Origin: an uncultured Eubacterium sp.
GTDB lineage: Bacteria > Bacillota > Clostridia > Lachnospirales > Lachnospiraceae
Direction of reading: 5' to 3'
Length of the DNA stretch: 64,000 nt
Assembly: GCA_910584345.1 (NCBI GenBank)
Contig: CAJTZX010000005.1
Location: forward strand, 36,745 to 100,744
Shown: positions 1 through 8,430 of the stretch, in pieces
Position numbering within the stretch: the stretch's first letter is position 1
Layout: each line of letters starts with the position of its first letter
Translations under genes and position numbers: made by a program
The notes under the pieces: generated by a model
The model's input: only the letters and a program-made list of their open reading frames with translations
Told to the model about the DNA's origin: nothing
The model's database searches: none

Positions 1-950
1 TCAAAGATTCTGCATATACTTATGACCAGAAATTTAAACAGCTGTTTCGGAATAAGAAATTTCTTGTTCCGATTTTAAAAAATGTAGTAAAAGAATATAA
101 AGAATTGCCATTATCTAAAATAGAAGAGCTGATAATATCTGTAAAAGAGGAGGAAGAAGTAGCTGTCAGTATAGAAACGGAGGATGTTGGAAGAGGATCG
201 GAGAGGACGACTTATTATGATGTGTTAGTGGGATGCAGACTGCTTGGTACGAAGGAGATGATTATGGTAGATCTGTATTTTGATCTGGAGATGCAGAGAG
301 AAAGAAATCCTGGATATCCGCTTTCAAAACGTGGCATTTATTATTGCAGCAGAATGATTAGCCGTCAACTTACGAATTTGAATGATGCGGATTATGGAGC
401 ATTAAAACCGGTATATTCGGTATGGATTATTATTAATGATATACCGGAGGCTTTGCAGTATTCCAGGTATGAAGTATCTCTAACAGGAATGAGCAGTTTG
501 AAAGAAGAAGCAGCATCTTACAGTTCAGAACATAAAATGAAGTATGAGAGGGCGGTAAAACTGCTGGATAATCAAATAGATATGATGCATTTATGTTTGG
601 TTTTTTTATCCGAAGATTTTACGGACTTGGGTGAGACAGGAGATACATTAGTCCGATATATACAGTCTGTGTTTGTCAAGAAAGTTGGAGATGTGAAATA
701 TAATCCATATGCAGAATATTCAAAAAGTATTAAAAAGGAGGCTGATGAAATTATGACTGTAATGAGGATGTTTGAGGCCAGAGGAGAAGCCAGAGGAGAA
801 GCTAGAGGAGAAGCCAGAGGAATCATAAAAAGTGGAAGACATCATGGGTTTAGTGATGCTGTTGTTATTGAAGATATTGCTGTACAGACCGGGTGTAGCT
901 TACAGGAGGCAGAAAAGATTTTGCGCGATTTTGATAAAAACATATTGTAA
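1..950 (+). CDS. PD-(D/E)XK nuclease (Rpn/transposase-associated family), 5' end outside window
   Basis: The reading frame is open from the first bases of the window (KDSAYTYDQKFKQLF...), so the gene begins upstream and only its 3' part, about 315 codons, is present. The core resembles the PD-(D/E)XK family called Rpn or 'nuclease family transposase': a YYDVLVG strand carrying the first acidic residue, then DLEMQRE as the (D/E)xQ element, then the SKRGIYYCSRMISRQL helix. These proteins are thought to cut DNA and promote recombination, and they occur in many copies in Lachnospiraceae. The C-terminus has a run of GEAR repeats encoded by 12-bp DNA repeats, then an acidic helix. The substrate is unknown; the family call is fairly secure. 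Confidence 0.8.
   Translation, partial: KDSAYTYDQKFKQLFRNKKFLVPILKNVVKEYKELPLSKIEELIISVKEEEEVAVSIETEDVGRGSERTTYYDVLVGCRLLGTKEMIMVDLYFDLEMQRERNPGYPLSKRGIYYCSRMISRQLTNLNDADYGALKPVYSVWIIINDIPEALQYSRYEVSLTGMSSLKEEAASYSSEHKMKYERAVKLLDNQIDMMHLCLVFLSEDFTDLGETGDTLVRYIQSVFVKKVGDVKYNPYAEYSKSIKKEADEIMTVMRMFEARGEARGEARGEARGIIKSGRHHGFSDAVVIEDIAVQTGCSLQEAEKILRDFDKNIL
777..821 (+). repeat. 12-bp tandem repeat inside the PD-(D/E)XK nuclease gene
   Basis: Nearly four copies of GCCAGAGGAGAA (one with GCT instead of GCC) lie in frame and encode (A-R-G-E) repeats. Copies can be gained or lost by slippage without changing the frame, so the length of this charged linker probably varies between strains. Confidence 0.85.
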
Positions 951-1014
951 TAGTTACAGTAAGGAACGGGTAACAGTTTGAATAAAAATAAACGAAAAAT
1001 GAGGAGGCTGTTTT

Positions 1015-2211
1015 TTGGAAAAGAAATCCTATCACACACAGCATGTATTTATCATAGGATGTAAAGGAATCCCTGCACAATACGGAGGATTTGAGACTTT
1101 TGTAGATAAGCTGACGCAGTATCAGACAGACAAAAGTATCCGCTATCATGTAGCCTGTGCTGCGGAACCAAAAGATTATGATCCTGCACAGGCGCGGTTT
1201 TGTCGTCATCGGGCAGAATGCGTAGTATTTCCGTGGAGGCGGTTAGGGTCTGCGCGGGCGATCACTTATGATATAGATGCATTGCGTTATTTTTTACATT
1301 ATGCAGAAAAGAAACAGATACCGCATCCTATCTTTTATGTATTGGCGTGTCGGATCGGGCCGGTGATTGGTGCGTTTCACCGTCGCATTGCAGCGATTGG
1401 CGGGCAGCTTTATGTAAATCCAGATGGTCATGAGTTTTTGCGGGCGAAATGGAATGCTGTAGTTCGGCGCTATTGGAAATACTCGGAGCGGCTAATGGTA
1501 AAACATGCGGATTTGCTGATTTGCGATAGCAGGAATATTGAAAAGTATATACGGAAAGAATATGCGGCGTATAGGCCGAAGACGGTATTTATTGCGTATG
1601 GAGCGGAAACAGACCCTTCAAAGCTGGAAGAAGACGATCAAAAGCTGCAGGAATGGTACAAAAAGAATGGTTTGCGGAAAAATGAATATTATCTCGTAGT
1701 TGGACGTTTTGTGCCGGAAAATAATTTTGAGACAATGCTGCGCGAGTTTCAAAAGGCGGATACTGCAAAAGCGTTTGCGTTGATTACTGACATAAGTGGG
1801 GACTTTTTGGAACGATTGAAAGAGCGTACTGGATTTGATAAAGATTCGAGAATTCATTTTACTGGTACGGTCTATGATAAGGAGCTGTTAAAAAAAATAC
1901 GAGAGAATGCTTATGGCTATTTTCATGGACATGAAGTTGGAGGAACCAATCCAAGTCTGTTAGAAGCGCTTGCTGCTACGAAGCTGAATCTTTTGCTGGA
2001 TGTGGGATTTAACAGGGAAGTGGCAGAAGACAGTGCATGGTATTGGAACAAAGAAGACGGAAATCTTGCGGCATTGATTACGAAGGCAGAACAAATATCT
2101 GCAGAAGAAATGGAAGCGTTAGGAAAACAGGCACGAAAGCGGATAGAGCAATACTACAGCTGGGAGTATATTACAGACAGATACGAAAAGATTTTTAGCA
2201 AAGGAGCATAA
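1015..2211 (+). CDS. DUF1972 / rhamnosyltransferase-like glycosyltransferase
   Basis: This is a 398-residue GT-B fold glycosyltransferase. The N-terminal motif IIGCKGIPAQYGGFETF is the hallmark of the DUF1972 family, which includes the beta-1,4-rhamnosyltransferases of capsule and cell-wall polysaccharide synthesis (Cps2T/WchF type). The C-terminal half has the donor-binding pattern HGHEVGGTNPSLLEALA. The TTG start at 1015 is chosen because GAGGAGG (1001-1007) sits seven bases upstream. No signal peptide or membrane segment is seen, so it probably acts on a lipid-linked acceptor at the inner membrane face. It ends one base before glmS, which supplies an amino-sugar precursor, so the two are probably cotranscribed. 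The acceptor sugar cannot be told. Confidence 0.85.
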   Translation: MEKKSYHTQHVFIIGCKGIPAQYGGFETFVDKLTQYQTDKSIRYHVACAAEPKDYDPAQARFCRHRAECVVFPWRRLGSARAITYDIDALRYFLHYAEKKQIPHPIFYVLACRIGPVIGAFHRRIAAIGGQLYVNPDGHEFLRAKWNAVVRRYWKYSERLMVKHADLLICDSRNIEKYIRKEYAAYRPKTVFIAYGAETDPSKLEEDDQKLQEWYKKNGLRKNEYYLVVGRFVPENNFETMLREFQKADTAKAFALITDISGDFLERLKERTGFDKDSRIHFTGTVYDKELLKKIRENAYGYFHGHEVGGTNPSLLEALAATKLNLLLDVGFNREVAEDSAWYWNKEDGNLAALITKAEQISAEEMEALGKQARKRIEQYYSWEYITDRYEKIFSKGA

Positions 2212-2212
2212 C

Positions 2213-4039
2213 ATGTGTGGAATCGTAGGATATATTGGAAAAAAGCAGGCAGCGCCGATTTTATTGGATGGTTTGTCAAGACTGGAATACAGAGGTTATG
2301 ATTCAGCCGGAATGGCAGTCTATAACGGCAAGCGGATACAGGTGCAAAAAGCAGCCGGGAGGCTGAAAGTATTGGATGAGCAGACACACGGCGGAAGTAC
2401 GATGCCTGGAACGATAGGAATCGGCCATACAAGATGGGCGACGCATGGCGCACCGAGCGATCATAATGCGCATCCGCATTACAATCAGGATGAAACAATT
2501 GCAGTCGTTCATAATGGAATTATTGAGAATTACTTGAAATTAAGAAAGAAGCTGCAGCAGAAGGGGTATGAGTTCCGTTCTGAGACAGATACCGAAGTAG
2601 TAGCTATGTTGTTAGACTATTATTACAAAGGCGATCCTCTGGAAGCGATTGTAAAGGTTATGCACAGAGTGGAAGGCTCTTATGCGCTTGGAATTATTTT
2701 TGCTGACCATCCAGATTTGGTGTATTCTGTTCGAAAAGACAGTCCACTGATCGTCGGTCAGAGTGAAGACGGCAGTCTGATTGCATCAGATGTGCCAGCG
2801 GTATTAAAGTATACGAGAGAAGTATATTTTATTCAAAATGAAGAAATTGCGGTACTTTCGAAAGATACGGTCAGCTTTTATAATATTGACGGTGAGGAAA
2901 TTGAAAAAGAACCGAAAAAGATAGAGTGGGATATGAATGCTGCAGAAAAAGGCGGCTATGAATATTTCATGTTAAAGGAGATGTATGAGCAGCCAAAAAC
3001 AGTGAGCGATACACTGCATCCGCGCATCAAAGACGGTAAGATCGTGATTGAAGAGCTTGGAATGAGTGATGACGAAATTCGTGCGCTGCGCAAAATCCAT
3101 ATTGTTGCATGTGGTTCGGCATATCATACAGGGATTACCGGAAAATATGTATTTGAAGGTCTTGCACGCATTCCGGTGGAGGTAGATTTGGCGAGCGAGT
3201 TTCGTTATCGGGATCCGATTATTGAGGAAGGGACGCTTATTATCATTATCAGTCAGTCTGGTGAGACGGCAGATTCACTCGCTGCCTTGCGTGAGGCAAA
3301 AAAGCGGGGCGCGTTGACACTTGGGATTGTCAATGTTGTTGGAAGTTCGATTGCCCGTGAAGCAGATCGCGTAATGTATACGTGGGCAGGGCCGGAGATT
3401 GCGGTAGCAACGACAAAAGCATATTCTGCACAGTTGATTGCTGAGTATTTGCTTGCGATGAAATTTGCGCTTGTTCGAGGCAAATTAAGCGACGATGTGT
3501 GCGCTTCCATGATTAAGGACCTGAAGGCGATTCCTGCACAGATACAGATGCTTTTAGCCAACAAAGAAGATATCCAGCGTTTTGCAAACCGTTATCTTGC
3601 AGCACGTGATGTATTTTTTATCGGAAGAGGGATTGACCATGCGATCTCATTGGAAGGCTCATTAAAGCTAAAGGAAATTTCTTATATTCATTCTGAAGCT
3701 TATGCAGCCGGAGAATTAAAACATGGTACAATCTCACTGATTGAAGAGGGGACGCTTGTAACAGCTGTTGTTACGCAGGAAAATTTGTATAAAAAGGCGC
3801 TTAGCAACATTGTAGAAGTCCGTACGAGAGGGGCTTTTGTAATGGCTGTGACAAATGAAGATAATACAGACATTGAAAAATCGGCAGATTATGTCGTATA
3901 TATTCCAAAGACAAACCGCTTTTTCACAAATTCGCTGGCAATTATTCCACTGCAGCTGTTTAGCTATTACGTGTCAGTTGGAAAAGGGCTGGATGTGGAT
4001 AAACCGAGAAATTTGGCGAAGTCTGTAACAGTAGAATAA
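2213..4039 (+). CDS. glmS: glutamine--fructose-6-phosphate aminotransferase (isomerizing)
   Basis: GlmS makes glucosamine-6-phosphate from fructose-6-phosphate and glutamine, the first step to UDP-GlcNAc for peptidoglycan. The 608-residue length is standard. Cys2 of MCGIVGYIG is the glutaminase nucleophile after Met removal. The N-terminal Ntn domain (about 1-230) includes GHTRWATHG and HNGIIENY; two SIS domains follow, with ACGSAYHTG, SQSGETADS and ATTKAYSAQ. The C-terminus ends in KSVTVE as in other GlmS proteins. AAAGGAG lies seven bases before the ATG. Only one base separates it from the upstream glycosyltransferase gene, so there is no room for the glmS ribozyme seen in many Firmicutes. 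Confidence 0.97.
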   Translation: MCGIVGYIGKKQAAPILLDGLSRLEYRGYDSAGMAVYNGKRIQVQKAAGRLKVLDEQTHGGSTMPGTIGIGHTRWATHGAPSDHNAHPHYNQDETIAVVHNGIIENYLKLRKKLQQKGYEFRSETDTEVVAMLLDYYYKGDPLEAIVKVMHRVEGSYALGIIFADHPDLVYSVRKDSPLIVGQSEDGSLIASDVPAVLKYTREVYFIQNEEIAVLSKDTVSFYNIDGEEIEKEPKKIEWDMNAAEKGGYEYFMLKEMYEQPKTVSDTLHPRIKDGKIVIEELGMSDDEIRALRKIHIVACGSAYHTGITGKYVFEGLARIPVEVDLASEFRYRDPIIEEGTLIIIISQSGETADSLAALREAKKRGALTLGIVNVVGSSIAREADRVMYTWAGPEIAVATTKAYSAQLIAEYLLAMKFALVRGKLSDDVCASMIKDLKAIPAQIQMLLANKEDIQRFANRYLAARDVFFIGRGIDHAISLEGSLKLKEISYIHSEAYAAGELKHGTISLIEEGTLVTAVVTQENLYKKALSNIVEVRTRGAFVMAVTNEDNTDIEKSADYVVYIPKTNRFFTNSLAIIPLQLFSYYVSVGKGLDVDKPRNLAKSVTVE

Positions 4040-4046
4040 TTTTGTA

Positions 4047-4114
4047 TGCCCGGATTGTGTGTATGTTTTCATCTATCGTGCACTGGTATTTCATGAAAAC
4101 ACACGCGCCGGGCA
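4047..4114 (+). other. long imperfect hairpin between glmS and the papain-like protease gene
   Basis: TGCCCGG (4047-4053) pairs with CCGGGCA (4108-4114) and GTTTTCAT (4065-4072) with ATGAAAAC (4093-4100), with partial GTGT/ACAC pairing between. No T-run follows, so it is not a typical intrinsic terminator. It may stabilise the glmS 3' end or act in the leader of the next gene. Confidence 0.5.
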
Positions 4115-4166
4115 CAGAAGGAACCAAAGGTAAATGTGTGTATTCGAAAAGGAGGAGAAATTTCCT

Positions 4167-6323
4167 ATGAGAAGAATCAAAATGTTAACAGCGGTTTTGC
4201 TGACAGCAGCGCTCTTATTGCCTGCGTCTATGGCAGATGCGAGGCTGGAGGTGAAGGCAGATGCGTCTGCGCTGGCAGCAAGTTATAATACGAATGTGAA
4301 TGATATTGCGTATGCTTCTGGGGTGGAAGATCAGGCACAGAGTAGTTATTGCTGGGCGTTTATGGCGAATGCAGTGTTAGAATCATATTTGCTGAAATCA
4401 GCTGCTGTTTCCATGATCGATCTGAGTGAATGGGACATGATTAATCAGCTGGGTAATGGTTCTTATGCATTTTCGAATTTATATACAGGCGGCAGTTACA
4501 AACAGGCGATTGCTTATTGGACAAGAGGCAGTTTGTATGGGCCCCGGCTGGAAGCGGATTCCGGTCTGACAGATTATTACGTGAGTGAAACAGCAGAACT
4601 TGGCAGATATCAAAGAGAGGAGCCGCAAAGCAAACAGGAGTACATACAAAAAATAAAAAATCTGGTTGTCACATATGGAGCGGCAGGGGTCAGCGTATAT
4701 TTTGATGCACAGAATCGGGCAGCGACAACGAGAGACGGCGGTTATTATTATCCGCAGGAACAAAGTCCTGGGGTAAATCATGGCGTGACAGTAGTAGGAT
4801 GGGATGACAATTTTGCGCCGCAGTGGTTTTACAACGCGTTGACCTTTCCACATCAGCCACAAAACAAAGGAGCTTTTCTTGTAAAAAACAGCTGGGGTCG
4901 TTATGATACGAGCAGTATTGGCGGAAATACGGGATATTACTGGATTTCTTATGATAATTATTTTCAAGATGCATTTTCGGTTACGCAGGTTGTCCAGCGG
5001 TCGAACCTTTGCCATCGTGTGTATGAAACAGATTATCGCGGTTTGTATGATTATGGCCTGGGTAGCAGTTATAGCCGTACTTACCAGTTAAGCGGCGGTG
5101 CACAATGGCTGACTGCAATAGCGACTTATGTAAAGGCAGGTGCGAATTACCGCTTTTATTTGAATGGCCAGGAATTAACCCAATGCGGAGGGACAATGGC
5201 GCAGAGCGGTTATCATACGTTCCAGCTGTCTAATCCGGTGCTCATAAATGGCAGTTCGATAGAAATACGGGCGGAGGTAAGCGGCAATGGAGAAGCGGTG
5301 CCTTTGGCATGTTCTGCAAACAGTTATGAACCAGATGACGGTAATGTTTGTCTAAAGGCATTTACCAAAACGCAATGGGATTATACGCCTGGAAATACGG
5401 GCTGGAATCAGGGAACCGGTTTGTCTACGATTACCGGAGTAACGATTACTCCACAGGAGTGTACGATGATGCAGGGGACAAGCCGCAGTTTCCAGGCCAG
5501 AGTGCTTGGGAGCGGACAGCCGTCGCAAAGTATTAACTGGCAGATCAGCGGAGTTAGTTCTGCAAATACAAGAATCAGCGAAAATGGTGTTTTATATGTT
5601 GCACCGGATGAAGGTTCTACTGTTTTATATGTGTATGCAAACTCTCAGGCAGATCCGGTACACAGTGCAGTAGCGAGAGTAGAAGTTACACAGCGGACAG
5701 GAAGCGGTGCAAATACAGGGAACACGTCAAATACCAATACAAATATAAATGGTACGCCAAATACAGGAACAAATGCCGGCGCTTCAAACGGCGGTACGAT
5801 CATTACTGGTACGCCGGTTGAAAATCAGCCGGATCCATCCGAGAATGATTCATCAAATATTAATGGCAGCAAAGGAGAGGATCCAGATGAAATCCGCGGC
5901 ACGGTACGCGTAGGAACCGTTAATCAGGGCGTATATTCTGTCTGGGAGGACGGAACGGCTGAGTATACAAAGTGTACGGCTCCAAACCGTACAAGTGTTA
6001 CCATACCTGCGAACGTAAAAATAAGTGGAAAGACTTATGCTGTGTCAGTTTTAGATGAAGGATGTATGCGCGGACAGAAAAAAGTCAAAACAGTAACGAT
6101 CGGGAGAAATGTGTCACAGATTGAAGAAGATGCTTTTTACGGATGTAAACGGTTAAAAAAGATTAAGATTACATCGGAACTGATAGAATATATTGGAGAG
6201 GATGCTTTTCGGGGGATTGCAGCGAATGCGGTGATCTATGTACCGCGTGGCTGTCTGGCTGATTATCGTACGATGGTACGTGAGTCCGGAAATAAGAGTG
6301 TCCGGGTTAAAACATATAATTAA
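4167..6323 (+). CDS. secreted papain-family (C1) cysteine protease with Ig-like and LRR_5 domains
   Basis: This is a 718-residue exported protein. The start at 4167 follows AAAGGAGGAG and gives a clean signal peptide (MRRIKML, hydrophobic core, cut near SMADA). The papain domain spans about residues 35-275, with oxyanion Gln56, nucleophile Cys62 in YCWAFMA, His205 in NHGVTVVGWDD and Asn241 in KNSWGRY, so the active site is complete. A lectin-like beta domain follows (about 280-400), then a BIG_2-type Ig-like domain (about 420-510), a Thr/Asn/Gly-rich linker (about 515-570) and a BspA-type leucine-rich repeat region (about 590-710) with DEGCMRGQKKVKTVTIG and EEDAFYGCKRLKKI. No sortase motif or cell-wall repeat is seen. 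It is probably a surface or released protease with an adhesion module. A strong terminator follows. Confidence 0.88.
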   Translation: MRRIKMLTAVLLTAALLLPASMADARLEVKADASALAASYNTNVNDIAYASGVEDQAQSSYCWAFMANAVLESYLLKSAAVSMIDLSEWDMINQLGNGSYAFSNLYTGGSYKQAIAYWTRGSLYGPRLEADSGLTDYYVSETAELGRYQREEPQSKQEYIQKIKNLVVTYGAAGVSVYFDAQNRAATTRDGGYYYPQEQSPGVNHGVTVVGWDDNFAPQWFYNALTFPHQPQNKGAFLVKNSWGRYDTSSIGGNTGYYWISYDNYFQDAFSVTQVVQRSNLCHRVYETDYRGLYDYGLGSSYSRTYQLSGGAQWLTAIATYVKAGANYRFYLNGQELTQCGGTMAQSGYHTFQLSNPVLINGSSIEIRAEVSGNGEAVPLACSANSYEPDDGNVCLKAFTKTQWDYTPGNTGWNQGTGLSTITGVTITPQECTMMQGTSRSFQARVLGSGQPSQSINWQISGVSSANTRISENGVLYVAPDEGSTVLYVYANSQADPVHSAVARVEVTQRTGSGANTGNTSNTNTNINGTPNTGTNAGASNGGTIITGTPVENQPDPSENDSSNINGSKGEDPDEIRGTVRVGTVNQGVYSVWEDGTAEYTKCTAPNRTSVTIPANVKISGKTYAVSVLDEGCMRGQKKVKTVTIGRNVSQIEEDAFYGCKRLKKIKITSELIEYIGEDAFRGIAANAVIYVPRGCLADYRTMVRESGNKSVRVKTYN

Positions 6324-6330
6324 AGATTGT

Positions 6331-6371
6331 GGATAATGCTTTGTAATAAGACAAAGCATTATCCCATTTTT
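6331..6371 (+). terminator. Rho-independent terminator after the papain-like protease gene
   Basis: A perfect 14-bp stem (GGATAATGCTTTGT, 6331-6344, with ACAAAGCATTATCC, 6351-6364) closes a six-base loop, then CATTTTT. It lies eight bases past the stop codon. Confidence 0.9.
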
Positions 6372-6483
6372 ATGTTCATGGAAGTTCACGATTTTATTCA
6401 TTTTTAAACACAAAACAAACACAATTTCACGGTAAACTTCTACTTGTAAACAACGAACACCTAAATTCATCTGACATACAGAT

Positions 6484-6522
6484 GAAACACAAATAAGAAA
6501 CACAAATAAGAAACACAAATAA
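6484..6522 (+). repeat. three 13-bp A-rich tandem repeats upstream of the HtrA gene
   Basis: GAAACACAAATAA occurs three times in direct tandem at 6484-6496, 6497-6509 and 6510-6522, followed by degenerate A-rich sequence up to the ribosome site of the htrA-like gene. It is probably untranslated leader or promoter-proximal DNA. I see no clear promoter in the 6372-6593 gap. Confidence 0.8.
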
Positions 6523-6593
6523 AAAATGCAAACAAAAAAGCAAACCAGATCAACAAGTACAAATAATTATGGAACATAGGAAAGGAGCAATCA

Positions 6594-8375
6594 ATGATGG
6601 AAAACAATCAATATGGCAATACAGAAAATAGCACAAATGAAACAGTCAATACGACGAATACAAATGAGGCTAGCGGTAGTACATCCGGCCAGCAGGAATC
6701 CGGTTCCACTTACAGTTACAGCTATTTGAATCAGGATCAAAAAAACCCAAATAATGTGTGGCGTGCAGAGGAAAATACGGCAGGTTCTTATACCGGAAAC
6801 AGTGCTTATACGAATACACAGGCAAATGCCGGTAATGCTTATGGAAATAACCAGGCAGGTACGAACAGCGCATACGGCAGCCAGACAAATACCGGTAATG
6901 TATATGGAAGCAATCAGACAGGCGCAAACAGCGCTTATGGATCCGGTCAGACCAATCCGGGCGGCGCTTATAACAATGCGCAGTATACGGCAGGGGGAAC
7001 ACAGACGGGTACCGATAATGGATACAGTAATATTTATGGCAGCTCTGACGCACAGCAGACAGGGTGGAATACGTATCATAATGCCAAAGCCCAGAAAAAA
7101 GAAGAACGTGCAAAAAAACGTGCAGAAAAAAAAGCAAACAGCGCTACCAGTAATAATTTTGGTATCAAACTTGCAAAATGCGCATCCATCGCGCTTGTGT
7201 TCGGCCTTGTAGCAGGGACAGCGTTTGAAGGATCCAGTTATGTAGCGGGCAATCTGCTAGGTACGAATAAAGAAGAGACAAAGGTTGCTGTCAATGAACA
7301 AACAGAACAAGAAACAATGAAAATCGAAGACAGTACGAAAAAAACAACGTCGATGACAGCTACGCCGACAAATGCAAGCGATGGAGTATCAGCCATTGTG
7401 GAGGAATGTATGCCATCTATTGTAGCAATTACAAATCTGAGTCAAAAACAACTTCAGAATTGGTTTGGCCAGATACAGAGCTATGAAGTGCCAAGCGCAG
7501 GCAGCGGTATTCTTGTCAGCGAGGACGAAGACAGTCTGTATATTGCTACCAATAATCATGTGATAGAAGATGCTACGACATTGACAATCCGGTTTTGCGA
7601 TGATACGACTGCATCAGCAGAGATCAAAGGAACAGATCCAAGCATGGATTTGGCTGTTGTTGAAGTGAAAAAAGCTGATGTGAAGGCAGACACCTTATCT
7701 GCGATCAAAGTGGCGACATTAGGTGATTCTGAGAAAATCAAAGTCGGTTCTCAGGCGATTGCTATCGGTAATGCGTTAGGTTACGGACAGTCTGTAACGG
7801 TTGGCTATATCAGTGCATTAGAACGTGAAGTAACGACACAGGATGAGGGTACGGGAAAGAGCTATACAAACAATCTGATTCAGACAGATGCGGCTATTAA
7901 CCCAGGAAACAGCGGCGGCGCTCTGCTAAACAACAGCGGAGAAGTTATTGGAATTAATTCTGCGAAATATAACGATACATCAGTAGAAGGCATGGGCTTT
8001 GCGATACCATCCAATGCAGCGAAGCTTGTGATTGAAGATTTGATTACGAAAAAAGAAGTATCCGCTGAAAATGCAGCTTATTTGGGCATTCGTCCGGAAG
8101 ATGTGACAGCAATGATAGCAGAAGCATACAATATGCCTCTTGGGGTATTTGTAAAAGAAGTGTTCAAAGGTACTGCAGCAGATCAATATGGTTTGAAAGC
8201 CGGTGATATTATTACAAAAATAGACGGCAGAGAAATTCAATCCAGCGAAGCGCTGCTGCAAAGGCTCAGCTATTATGAAGCAGGGACACAGGTAGAAGTA
8301 GTTGTACAGCGTCCGTCACAGAACGGATATGAAGAAGTTACTTTATCTGTTGTGCTCGGGAAAAAGGATTCATAA
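6594..8375 (+). CDS. HtrA/DegP-type membrane-anchored serine protease
   Basis: This is a 593-residue protein. Residues 1-165 are a cytoplasmic low-complexity region rich in Asn, Gly, Tyr, Ser, Thr and Gln with roughly 16-residue repeats (NSAYGS...TNTGNVYGS...). A basic stretch (KKEERAKKRAEKK) and one membrane segment at about 195-215 follow. The trypsin-like domain carries His322 (TNNHVIED), Asp352 (SMDLAVVEV) and Ser440 (GNSGGALL), so the triad is complete; a PDZ domain covers about 495-585. HtrA proteases degrade or refold misfolded proteins outside the membrane under envelope stress. GGAG six bases upstream sets the ATG at 6594. The long N-terminal tail is unusual for HtrA. The gene ends in a terminator shared with the convergent MATE gene. 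Confidence 0.93.
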   Translation: MMENNQYGNTENSTNETVNTTNTNEASGSTSGQQESGSTYSYSYLNQDQKNPNNVWRAEENTAGSYTGNSAYTNTQANAGNAYGNNQAGTNSAYGSQTNTGNVYGSNQTGANSAYGSGQTNPGGAYNNAQYTAGGTQTGTDNGYSNIYGSSDAQQTGWNTYHNAKAQKKEERAKKRAEKKANSATSNNFGIKLAKCASIALVFGLVAGTAFEGSSYVAGNLLGTNKEETKVAVNEQTEQETMKIEDSTKKTTSMTATPTNASDGVSAIVEECMPSIVAITNLSQKQLQNWFGQIQSYEVPSAGSGILVSEDEDSLYIATNNHVIEDATTLTIRFCDDTTASAEIKGTDPSMDLAVVEVKKADVKADTLSAIKVATLGDSEKIKVGSQAIAIGNALGYGQSVTVGYISALEREVTTQDEGTGKSYTNNLIQTDAAINPGNSGGALLNNSGEVIGINSAKYNDTSVEGMGFAIPSNAAKLVIEDLITKKEVSAENAAYLGIRPEDVTAMIAEAYNMPLGVFVKEVFKGTAADQYGLKAGDIITKIDGREIQSSEALLQRLSYYEAGTQVEVVVQRPSQNGYEEVTLSVVLGKKDS

Positions 8376-8398
8376 CATTTATAATCTAAAATTTTAGG

Positions 8399-8430
8399 AT
8401 TGCTTGTCATTTTTTGGCAAGCAATTTTTT
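8399..8430 (+). terminator. terminator of the HtrA gene, overlapping the MATE gene 3' end
   Basis: ATTGCTTG (8399-8406) pairs with CAAGCAAT (8418-8425), followed by TTTTT. The stop codon of the convergent MATE gene lies inside the loop, so the two transcripts overlap at their 3' ends. Confidence 0.75.

Noticed and set aside
2150..2212. glmS ribozyme upstream of glmS
   Set aside because: The upstream gene ends one base before glmS, and no ribozyme core sequence is present.
4479..5015. 178-codon frame antisense to the papain-like protease
   Set aside because: It covers the catalytic domain of a clear gene and has no start signals or recognisable motifs.
6591..7079. 162-codon Ile/Cys-rich frame antisense to the HtrA tail
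   Set aside because: It mirrors the low-complexity Asn/Gly/Tyr repeats of the real gene and has no independent signals.
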